From positions 1 to 21,855 of the forward strand of contig DASVES010000290.1 of assembly GCA_036380435.1 (NCBI GenBank): a stretch of 21,855 nucleotides of DNA, read 5' to 3'. This DNA is from DASQDT01 sp036380435 (GTDB taxonomy: Bacteria; Acidobacteriota; Blastocatellia; Pyrinomonadales; Pyrinomonadaceae). Numbering within the stretch: the stretch's first letter is position 1; each line of letters begins with the position of its first letter. Both the position numbers and the translations under genes were made by a program. Of the stretch, positions 1 to 6,749 are shown piece after piece. The notes under the pieces were generated by a model. That model had not been told where the DNA came from. It ran no database searches and saw nothing but the letters and a program-made list of their open reading frames with translations.

Positions 1-1332
1 GACGCTGAGAATCGCTCTATCTGGCGCCGCTTCAGTCGCAACCTTTCGGTCGGGCTTTTGGGGGCAGTGCTCTCCCTGGCCATTAAATCAGCTCAAACCC
101 TGCTCCTGACGAGGGCGCTCCGGATGGAGGATTATGGGCGCGTGCTCATCGTCGTCAACCTCTTCGTCTTTCTGAACTCTTTTATCGGGCTGCGCGTGAG
201 CGACGTGATGTTCCGCTTCTTTCCGCTGCTCCGAGAGCGACGGGAAGAAAGCGCGCTTCAGGGACTTCTTCTCCTTTGTCTGGGGGTTAGCGCCACCACC
301 GGCCTGCTGATTTTCGTCAGCGTCCTCGTCTTCTCCCCCTGGTTGGCCGGACGCCTTTACCAAAGCCCCGAGCTGGCCCCGCTTTTCGGCATCTACGGCT
401 GGACGATTCTGGCTTCATCGTTCAGCGACGTGTCCGGGCCGATTCTGCGGATGTATGACCGCTTCACGTCCCTCGTGGCGCCGCAGGTTCTGGGCAGTCT
501 GGCCACATTCACAATTCTTATCGCGTACATGGCGACGACGAGCCGCTATCACCTGACGCCCATCGTCGCGGCCTTCGCGGTCGGCGTCTTTGTCCAGACT
601 GTGCCGCCGCTGGTGCTGGCTCTGCGACTGGTCAAGCCATACCTCACGGGCGTTAATCTAAAACTTGCCGCCACGTCCTTAGCCACATACCGCTCTGAGC
701 TGATGAGGTGTCTGTTCAATAGTAACGTCACGGGATACCTTAAAATTGCGAACTCCCCCGGCGACCTCTTCCTGCTGGGCATCTTCTCCTCGCCCGCACA
801 GGTCGCCTTGTACGGCCTCGCCAAGCAACTGGTGGCGCCCCTGGCGCTTTTACTGACCAATGTTCAGACCGCGCTCACCCCGGAGATAACTTTGCTCGTG
901 GCCAAGCGGAAGTTGGAGCAATTCAAACGTCTTGTCGGCCTCTACACCGTGTCGGCATTCGTCGCGGGAGGTCTGTTGACGGTCTGCGCCCTCCTCGCGG
1001 GGCGCTTTTTGATCTTGCGGCTCACCCGGCCGGAGTATGTTGACGCCCTGCCGTTGTTCTATATTTTATTAATCGCCGCGTGGGCGCTCCTCGTCGGCGC
1101 ATTTTTAAGACCGCTCGCTCTGAGTCTGGATTTGCTGAAGTGGGATAATCTGGCGCAACTGGCGAGCACCGCCGTCCTGCTCATCTTCGTTATCGCCGGC
1201 CGACTCAACGCTTTGACCTTGGCTCTTGTTCAACTGGCGGGCGTGCTGGCGCTGCGTCTCCTGTTTTACGTGCCGGTGTGGAGGCGACTTCGCGCGCTGA
1301 CCCATGATTCACAGCAGAAGGGTGTGCCCTAG
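1..1332 (+). CDS. Polysaccharide flippase (Wzx/MATE-like), 5' end outside window
   Basis: The reading frame is open from base 1, so the true start lies upstream and the first visible residues are DAENRSIWRRFSRN. The protein is almost entirely hydrophobic, with about a dozen membrane segments separated by short basic loops. A fold pattern of this kind, with the opening SVGLLGAVLSLAIKSAQTLL and a following LTRALRMEDYG, is typical of oligosaccharide flippases of the MOP superfamily, which move lipid-linked glycans across the inner membrane. Three glycosyltransferases follow on the same strand, which supports a role in exopolysaccharide or O-antigen export. The gene looks visibly less GC-rich than its neighbours, with stretches such as ctatattttattaatc. 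Family placement is fairly sure; the exported substrate is unknown. Confidence 0.8.
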   Translation, partial: DAENRSIWRRFSRNLSVGLLGAVLSLAIKSAQTLLLTRALRMEDYGRVLIVVNLFVFLNSFIGLRVSDVMFRFFPLLRERREESALQGLLLLCLGVSATTGLLIFVSVLVFSPWLAGRLYQSPELAPLFGIYGWTILASSFSDVSGPILRMYDRFTSLVAPQVLGSLATFTILIAYMATTSRYHLTPIVAAFAVGVFVQTVPPLVLALRLVKPYLTGVNLKLAATSLATYRSELMRCLFNSNVTGYLKIANSPGDLFLLGIFSSPAQVALYGLAKQLVAPLALLLTNVQTALTPEITLLVAKRKLEQFKRLVGLYTVSAFVAGGLLTVCALLAGRFLILRLTRPEYVDALPLFYILLIAAWALLVGAFLRPLALSLDLLKWDNLAQLASTAVLLIFVIAGRLNALTLALVQLAGVLALRLLFYVPVWRRLRALTHDSQQKGVP

Positions 1333-1433
1333 AGTTCACCTCCGCGCCGGGCCGCTGTTCTGAAAGGACTGGTGCGGAAACACGTCGGCAAAGTTTCCCC
1401 CTCCCTTTTCCTTTAGAGGTCGCGGGTGTTGAG

Positions 1434-1462
1434 TGGACGATGGTGGATGGCGGCTGTATCTT
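1434..1462 (+). promoter_or_regulatory. Weak sigma70-like promoter candidate upstream of the first glycosyltransferase
   Basis: TGGACG (1434-1439) and TATCTT (1457-1462) are separated by 17 bases and each match the consensus at four of six positions. Transcription would begin about 30 bases before the ATG at 1498. The 144-base gap before the gene otherwise shows no clear terminator, so read-through from the flippase gene is also possible. Confidence 0.25.
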
Positions 1463-1497
1463 TTGATCTCTAAGGCGTGCGTGCGTGGAGTAAGCGG

Positions 1498-2484
1498 ATG
1501 GATGGAGAAGAGGCGGCGGAGGAAATTCGAGGCGTCGTGAGATCAGGCGATCAACGGCGCGAGGTGCGCGCCCCGCTCGTCTCCGCAATCCTCGCGGTCC
1601 GTAATCGGGAGGGGTCGGTCGCGCGCGCCATCGAGAGCGTCCTGACGCAGACCTACCGCCCACTGGAGCTGATCGTCGTTGATGACGGCTCCACGGACGG
1701 TACGCGCGGCGTGGTGGAGAGTTTCGGCGCGGCGCTCACGCTCGTCACACAGGCGCACGCCGGAGTCTACGCGGCGCGCAACCTCGGCCTGCGCCGCGCG
1801 CGCGGCGAGCTGGTCGCCTTCATCGACTCGGACGACGCGTGGCTTCCCGACAAACTCGCCGCGCAGGTGCCGCTGATGCGCCCGCCCGAGGTGGGGCTGG
1901 TCTTCGGCGACGCCCTCCACGTCACGGCGCCGCATGATAACGCGCCGCGCACCGGGCTGACGTCGTTCCGCGTGGCGCCGCCGCGGCGCGGGCGAGCCGC
2001 CGAAAGTCTCGCGTGGTGCAACTTCGTCCCGACCTGCACCGCACTCGTGCGCCGCTCCTGCCTCGAGGAGACGGGCGGCTTCTCCGAGGCGAGCGAGCTT
2101 TCCGCAGACTATCTCGCGTGGTTCCGTATCGCTATGCGCCACAGGCTGGATTACGTTGACCGCCCCGTGGCCGAATACACCGTACACGCCGGGGGCATCA
2201 GCTTCGACCTCGGCCGCGCGGTCGCCGCGCGCATCTCACTCTTCTCCGCTGAACTTGCGCGGACCACTGACGGGGCGGCGCGCGCCGTGCTCCAGCGGCT
2301 GCTCTTCAACCTCTCACTGCATCTCGCCCTCGCCGTGCCGCGCGGGCGCGCGCGCAGCGTCTCCGACCCGCTGCGACTCGCCTGGCGCACGGCGTCGAGC
2401 GTGGCGAGCCTCGAAGCAGTGCCCTGGGCCGCCGCGTTCGCGGCCAATCAACTGCGCCGGAGGGCGCGACGACTCTTCCCATGA
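1498..2484 (+). CDS. Glycosyltransferase family 2
   Basis: A 328-residue protein with a GT-A fold at its N-terminal half. Residues 28-70 hold the nucleotide-binding start (VSAILAVRNREGS, then LELIVVDDGSTDGT), and residues 108-114 carry the metal-binding DxD region as FIDSDDAW. The enzyme should transfer a sugar from a nucleotide-sugar donor at the cytoplasmic face of the membrane. I chose ATG at 1498 because GGAG lies 8 bases upstream; an in-frame GTG at 1477 would add seven residues. The stop overlaps the next start as ATGA (2481-2484), a sign of translational coupling in the same operon. Donor and acceptor cannot be told from sequence. Confidence 0.88.
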   Translation: MDGEEAAEEIRGVVRSGDQRREVRAPLVSAILAVRNREGSVARAIESVLTQTYRPLELIVVDDGSTDGTRGVVESFGAALTLVTQAHAGVYAARNLGLRRARGELVAFIDSDDAWLPDKLAAQVPLMRPPEVGLVFGDALHVTAPHDNAPRTGLTSFRVAPPRRGRAAESLAWCNFVPTCTALVRRSCLEETGGFSEASELSADYLAWFRIAMRHRLDYVDRPVAEYTVHAGGISFDLGRAVAARISLFSAELARTTDGAARAVLQRLLFNLSLHLALAVPRGRARSVSDPLRLAWRTASSVASLEAVPWAAAFAANQLRRRARRLFP

Positions 2485-3425
2485 CCAGACCTCTCGTCAG
2501 CGTTGTCATCGAAACGATCACGACGCGCCACGACTGCCCGGCCGGCTCTCTGGCCGACGGCCTCACCGGCACGCTCGACGGTCTCGACCGGCAGACGTAC
2601 CCGCAAGGGCTGATCGAGCGTATCGTCGTCCTCGACCGTGAAGTGACCGAGGCCGACGCCGGCGAGCTTCGCCGGCGCTACCCGTCGGTGAAATTCGTGT
2701 CGTCGCCGGCGAGCAACTACTTCGCCGCGAAGAACGCCGGCGCGGCGGCGGCGGCGGGCGACATCGTTGCGCTGATCGACGGCGACTGTGAGCCCGCGGC
2801 CGACTGGCTGGAGAGGCTGTTGGCGCCGTTCGATCCTCAGGTCGTCGCTGTCGGCGGGCGCACCCGTTACACCGGCGAGTCGTTGGCCGCGCGGACGTTC
2901 TCCGTCCCCGACTTCGCCACCGTCCTGGCCGATGAGGAGGGACTGGCGTCCGGTATCCTCCTCAACAACGTGGCCTTCCGGCGCGAGGTGTTTCTGGCGC
3001 ATCCGCTGGACCCACGCATCCGCCGCAACGGAGGCTGCTTCCTTCTCTTTCACCAACTCCGCGCGGCCGGCGCGCGCATCCTCTACGAACCGCGCGCGGT
3101 GGTCGCGCACGGTCCCGACTACGGCGGTCTCGGCTTTCTGCGCAAGCACTTCGACCGCGGGTACGACGGCGTCACGGTCTACCGACTGGACGACGACGGC
3201 GTGCTTCGCGGGACGCGCCTCTTCCGCCGACTCGGCGCCCCCGCGCTGGTGGCGATTGTCGGACGCCGCATCGTCTTCGACTGGTTGCGCATGCTGCGGC
3301 ACCGTCGCCAGATCGGCATCCCGTTCGTTGCCCTGCCATATTTCGGGGCCGTCGCGCTCGGGACGCGCCTCATCGAGCTGGCGGGTGGTCTGACGGCCAC
3401 CGTCGCATCGAGATCGGCGAGGTAG
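2481..3425 (+). CDS. Glycosyltransferase family 2
   Basis: A 314-residue GT-A type transferase. It begins PLVSVVIETITTR and carries the DxD-type motif as ALIDGDCEP at about residues 97-105, preceded by the NAGAAAAAGD segment common in this family. Residues 150-220 include the NNVAFRREVF and FLLFHQLRAAGARILYEP segments of the acceptor half. The C-terminal portion is basic and moderately hydrophobic, ending in a segment that may touch the membrane. It overlaps the upstream glycosyltransferase by four bases and precedes the next by eight, so all three are almost certainly co-transcribed. Likely role: adding one sugar to a surface glycan. Confidence 0.87.
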   Translation: MTRPLVSVVIETITTRHDCPAGSLADGLTGTLDGLDRQTYPQGLIERIVVLDREVTEADAGELRRRYPSVKFVSSPASNYFAAKNAGAAAAAGDIVALIDGDCEPAADWLERLLAPFDPQVVAVGGRTRYTGESLAARTFSVPDFATVLADEEGLASGILLNNVAFRREVFLAHPLDPRIRRNGGCFLLFHQLRAAGARILYEPRAVVAHGPDYGGLGFLRKHFDRGYDGVTVYRLDDDGVLRGTRLFRRLGAPALVAIVGRRIVFDWLRMLRHRRQIGIPFVALPYFGAVALGTRLIELAGGLTATVASRSAR

Positions 3426-3433
3426 GAGAGCCG

Positions 3434-4615
3434 ATGCCCCGAGGTGCCTCCATCGTTTGCCTGTCTTCTATCGACTGGTCATTCAACAGACAGAATCCGC
3501 AGGAAGTCGCCGTGGCCCTGGCCGAAGGCGGCAACCGAGTTCTCTTTGTCGAGAACACGGGTGTCCGGCGCACGTCCCTGCACGACGCGTCGCGGCTCTG
3601 GACGCGTTTTCGGAACTGGTGGGAGGCCCGCGGCAAACCGAAGCGCGTGGTGAGCGGCATCGACGTTTTCTCGCCGCTGTTGCTGCCGTTCCCGTACTCG
3701 CGGGCCGCGGTTTCCATGAACACGCGTGTGCTCGTCCGCGCCGTCCGCGCATGGCTGGGAGATGACGGCGGTCCGCTGATCGTGATCACCTTTCTGCCGA
3801 CGCCGCTTGCGCGCAAGGTGATCGGCGCGCTCGATCCGGCGCTCGTCGTCTACTACTGCATCGACCGTCTGTCGGAAAGCTCGCCGGGCGCGCGCAGGGT
3901 GGTGCATTCGGAGCGCCGGCTCCTCGCCGAGGCTGATCTGGTGCTGGTGACCTCGCGCGACCTCTACGAGATGACGGCGGAAGTGACCTCGCGCGTAGAG
4001 TTGCTGGTGAGCGGCGTCCACGTCGAGCAATTCGAGCGCGCGCGGCGGTCGCGCGCGGAGGCGCATAAGAAATTTCCGGCTCTGCCGGGGCCAATCGTCG
4101 GCTTCGTAGGCAGCCTTCGCAACTCGATTGACCTCGCGCTGCTGGCGCGCGTTGCGGAACTCGCACCGGATTTGCAGTTTGTGCTGGTAGGCCCCCGCTT
4201 CACCGACGTCACGCCGCTGGCGGCCCTGCCCAACGTGCGGCTGCTCGACGCCATCTCGCACGAAGACGTGATGCATTACATGGTGCGGTTCGATGTCGGC
4301 GTCGCGCCGTATTTGATCAATCAATTCACCGCCGCCATCATGCCGGTGAAGCTCAAGGAATATTTGGCGGCGGGTCTGCCGGTGGTGGCGACGCCGCTGC
4401 CGGAAGTGCGCCGTTTTGCGGAGCAGCATCCCGGTCTCGTCAGGCTGGCCGGCGACCCGGCGGAATTCGTCGCCTCCCTGCGCGAGGCGCTCTCCGACAG
4501 CGCGCCCGAGATGTCGGCGCGCCGCATAGCCGTTGCGCGCCAATACGACTGGAGCAATCAGATGGCGCGGATGAATGAGTCGATTGAGCAGGCGCTGCTT
4601 AAGCGTCTGCGGTGA
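3434..4615 (+). CDS. Glycosyltransferase, GT4/group 1 type
   Basis: A 393-residue protein with the two-Rossmann GT-B layout. The N-terminal domain contains NPQEVAVALAEGGNRVLFVEN and LVLVTSRDLYE, and the C-terminal donor-binding domain begins around residue 217 with GPIVGFVGSLRNSIDL and continues with FVLVGP. The signature PVKLKEYLAAGLPVVATPLPE near residue 310 matches the E-containing donor site of retaining group-1 enzymes. It starts eight bases after the previous stop, with GGAGAG just upstream of the ATG. It is the last gene of the glycan operon and is followed by a strong terminator. The sugar donor is not predictable. Confidence 0.87.
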   Translation: MPRGASIVCLSSIDWSFNRQNPQEVAVALAEGGNRVLFVENTGVRRTSLHDASRLWTRFRNWWEARGKPKRVVSGIDVFSPLLLPFPYSRAAVSMNTRVLVRAVRAWLGDDGGPLIVITFLPTPLARKVIGALDPALVVYYCIDRLSESSPGARRVVHSERRLLAEADLVLVTSRDLYEMTAEVTSRVELLVSGVHVEQFERARRSRAEAHKKFPALPGPIVGFVGSLRNSIDLALLARVAELAPDLQFVLVGPRFTDVTPLAALPNVRLLDAISHEDVMHYMVRFDVGVAPYLINQFTAAIMPVKLKEYLAAGLPVVATPLPEVRRFAEQHPGLVRLAGDPAEFVASLREALSDSAPEMSARRIAVARQYDWSNQMARMNESIEQALLKRLR

Positions 4616-4629
4616 GTCCTCGAAAGCAA

Positions 4630-4657
4630 GACGGGCGGCGTGGTTGCGCCGCCCGTC
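4630..4657 (+). terminator. Rho-independent-type terminator of the glycosyltransferase operon
   Basis: A perfect 11-base-pair GC-rich stem, GACGGGCGGCG (4630-4640) against CGCCGCCCGTC (4647-4657), closes a six-base loop. It starts 14 bases after the stop at 4615 and is followed by T-rich sequence (gtttcacttttgcc, then ttctttagtttgtttt). It lies between convergent genes, so it may also stop transcription from the minus strand, although the T-rich side favours the plus direction. Confidence 0.8.
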
Positions 4658-4692
4658 GAGTTTCACTTTTGCCTTCTTTAGTTTGTTTTGCC

Positions 4693-5496
4693 TTACGAGC
4701 TGGGCTGAGGCGGCGGCTGCCCCTTCGTGCCCTTGAAGTCGTAGGTGACGTGGAGGCGGAGCGTGCCGTCCTGAACTTCGGAGCGCACGTCGCGGGCCTC
4801 GCCGCGGAGCGTGCCGCCGGCGGCGCTGATGGGCATCGAGATCGTGAGCGGCGAGCCGCGCATGATGGTGATCGGGTTGACGGAGCGGTTGAGCGCCGTC
4901 TGGACGAGCGAGGTGATGGCGGGGCCGTAGGCCGCCGCGACGTTGTCGAGGATGACGGTGCGGACGTTGATCTGCCCGTAGAGCGTCTGCTCCTCGGCAC
5001 GGAAGAAGGTGGCGATCTGCGCGTCGGCCGTGCCGCTGAAGTTGACGCAGGTGCCGAGGAGGGGGACGGCGTAACTGCCGTTGAAGACGAGCGGCGAGGT
5101 GATCTCGCCCGCTTGCAGACGCACGCCCGTGCGCGTCCCGCCGCGCTCGCCGACGATCACCACCTGGCCGGGACAGCCCCCCGCCTGCGCCTCGACGTAG
5201 CGGAAGCCGCCACCCGCCGGCTCAGGAGCGACCCACCATGACGACGGCGCACTGGTGTTTCCCGCCGACAGGTTGAACGACGGCGTGCCCACCTCGGCGA
5301 AGAGCGTGCCGAGAAGCGTGTTGAAGAAATTCTCGTCGAGCGAGAGCACGGCCGTGCCGGCAGGCGCGGCGCCCGCGTCGGGCGCGCGCACGGGCTGGCC
5401 CGGCGGCTTCTCCATGCGCGGCGCGCCGACGAGAAGAAAGTATGTGAGCACGCCGCCGAGCACGAGGCCGACGACTCCAGCCAGAACTGCCTTCAT
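4693..5496 (-). CDS. Membrane-anchored envelope protein of unknown function
   Basis: A 267-residue protein I do not recognise by name. Residues 1-24 form a hydrophobic signal anchor (KAVLAGVVGLVLGGVLTYFL), followed by a Pro/Ala-rich linker to about residue 48 and then a soluble domain, probably periplasmic. The domain opens with LSLDENFFNTLLGTLF and ends with repeated beta-like strands (TLRLHVTYDF). The amphipathic helix plus long beta strands and the LNRSVNPITI segment recall SMP/TULIP-like lipid-binding proteins, but this is only a guess. GGGGAG lies 10 bases before the ATG. It starts 20 bases after the stop of the upstream minus-strand gene, so the two probably form an operon. Confidence 0.75.
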   Translation of the reverse strand: MKAVLAGVVGLVLGGVLTYFLLVGAPRMEKPPGQPVRAPDAGAAPAGTAVLSLDENFFNTLLGTLFAEVGTPSFNLSAGNTSAPSSWWVAPEPAGGGFRYVEAQAGGCPGQVVIVGERGGTRTGVRLQAGEITSPLVFNGSYAVPLLGTCVNFSGTADAQIATFFRAEEQTLYGQINVRTVILDNVAAAYGPAITSLVQTALNRSVNPITIMRGSPLTISMPISAAGGTLRGEARDVRSEVQDGTLRLHVTYDFKGTKGQPPPQPSS

Positions 5497-5516
5497 CTCT
5501 TAAACTCCCCTCGATC

Positions 5517-6437
5517 TTAGCGGACTGTCGGCGACGGAGACGCCATCATCGGTGGCGTCGTCGGCATCGGGGCCGGAGCGCCCGCCGGTGCGCCGCCCGC
5601 GCCGCCCATCATCCCGATGATCGCCTGCAAGATCATGCCGCCGGTCTGCTGCAACTGCTGCACCTCCTGCTCGGTCATCGGCGTGAAGCCGGTGGGCAGC
5701 TCGAAGGTGGCGGCATCGACCGTGGTCGTCAGCTCACGCACTTCCATCCCGCCGATGGCCCCCGTCGCGCCCTGCACCTGACCCGACGCGGCGGTCGCCG
5801 CCTGCATCTTCAGCGGCAGGCCCGTCTCCTTGTCGATCCAGAAGAACGTCTCGCCAGCGACCTGACCGGCCGGCGTGCCCGTCGCCGCCTGTCCGGCGAC
5901 GCGGTACTTGACGGCCGTGCGGTTCGCCACCTGCTCCTCGCCCACGCGCTCGACGTTCGGCTGCCGCTGCAACTGCTCGACCATCATGCCGGGCGTCATC
6001 GTGCGCGGCACGTTGAAGCCGGTCATCTGCGGCGTCAGCTCGACGTAGCGCTTCTGGCCTTCGAGGATGAGGTAACGCTTGTCGGTGCGGTCGAGGATGA
6101 CGACCTTGCCGAGCATCGGTGTCTTGGTGTCGAAGGCCCAGCGGCGGTTCGCGCCGTCGCGCGCGACCTCGATGGTGGTGGCCGCGGCCGCGGTTGTCGC
6201 GCCCGTCGTCTGCCCCGAGAAGACGTAGGTGGCGCGGTAGCGTTCCGGCTCGCGCGTGGCGGCGCCGGTGTCGGCCGGCGAGGCCGGGGCGGCGTTCGTG
6301 GATGGCGCGGTGTTGACGTTCGGGGCGGTCGCATTGGTGCTCACGGCCACATTCGTGTTCGCCGCGCCGCCGCAAGCCGCGCCGGAGAGCGCGAGGGCGA
6401 GGGCCGTTGAGCCGAAGATCGTTTTCGACAGACGCAT
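5517..6437 (-). CDS. Putative lipoprotein with a LolA/DUF4412-like domain
   Basis: A 306-residue exported protein. Residues 1-21 are a signal peptide ending LSGAAC; Cys22 is the likely lipidation site, although the position three before it is Gly rather than the usual Leu, so the lipobox is imperfect. A low-complexity Asn/Thr/Ala/Pro linker runs to about residue 62. The domain after it has the strand pattern of outer-membrane lipoprotein sorting or DUF4412 proteins: RYLILEGQKRYVELTP, then FFWIDKETGLPLKM and VRELTTTVDAATFELPTGF. The tail is Met/Gly/Pro-rich. ATG at 6437 is chosen because GAGGAG lies 9 bases upstream and the signal peptide begins there; the frame continues further upstream without signs of coding. 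Exact function is unknown. Confidence 0.75.
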   Translation of the reverse strand: MRLSKTIFGSTALALALSGAACGGAANTNVAVSTNATAPNVNTAPSTNAAPASPADTGAATREPERYRATYVFSGQTTGATTAAAATTIEVARDGANRRWAFDTKTPMLGKVVILDRTDKRYLILEGQKRYVELTPQMTGFNVPRTMTPGMMVEQLQRQPNVERVGEEQVANRTAVKYRVAGQAATGTPAGQVAGETFFWIDKETGLPLKMQAATAASGQVQGATGAIGGMEVRELTTTVDAATFELPTGFTPMTEQEVQQLQQTGGMILQAIIGMMGGAGGAPAGAPAPMPTTPPMMASPSPTVR

Positions 6438-6627
6438 GACAGTGTTCTCCTCAATCACAGGCAGAAGTTTTCCGAGCTTAAATTTTCCGGGGGATGAACC
6501 TGCGCTGAGGATACCACAAAAACGGGTGCGGGCGGAGATGCGCGCGGCGTCCGAAGAGGCCGCTCGAAAGGCGACGGACGGCAAGGCGACGGCGCGGCGC
6601 GCTCCCGTGCGGTTTGCGGTTGCGCTG

Positions 6628-6719
6628 ACCGACAAATGTTTAGAGGCGGTCTCTGAACCGCCGGCTCAACTGAGACGCAGCTTGAGCCGGCGGTCAGAGA
6701 CCGCCTCTAAACGGTCGGT
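6628..6719. repeat. Large inverted repeat (GTTTAGAGGCGGTCTCTGA family)
   Basis: Arms at 6638-6669 and 6682-6712 match over 31 positions with one extra base in the left arm, around a 12-base loop. Six more bases (ACCGAC and its complement) pair outside a small bulge. It lies 31 bases beyond the protease stop and about 190 bases before the start of the lipoprotein gene, both on the minus strand. There is no T-run, so it is either a terminator without a tail or a REP/MITE-like mobile repeat. Confidence 0.85.
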
Positions 6720-6749
6720 AAATTTCGGTAAGTTGACGCCCTGACCGCG

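Noticed and set aside
3479..4666. Open frame of 395 codons on the minus strand across the GT4 gene and its terminator
   Set aside because: Antisense to a clear glycosyltransferase; His/Arg/Gln-rich composition and no motif. It even runs through the terminator.
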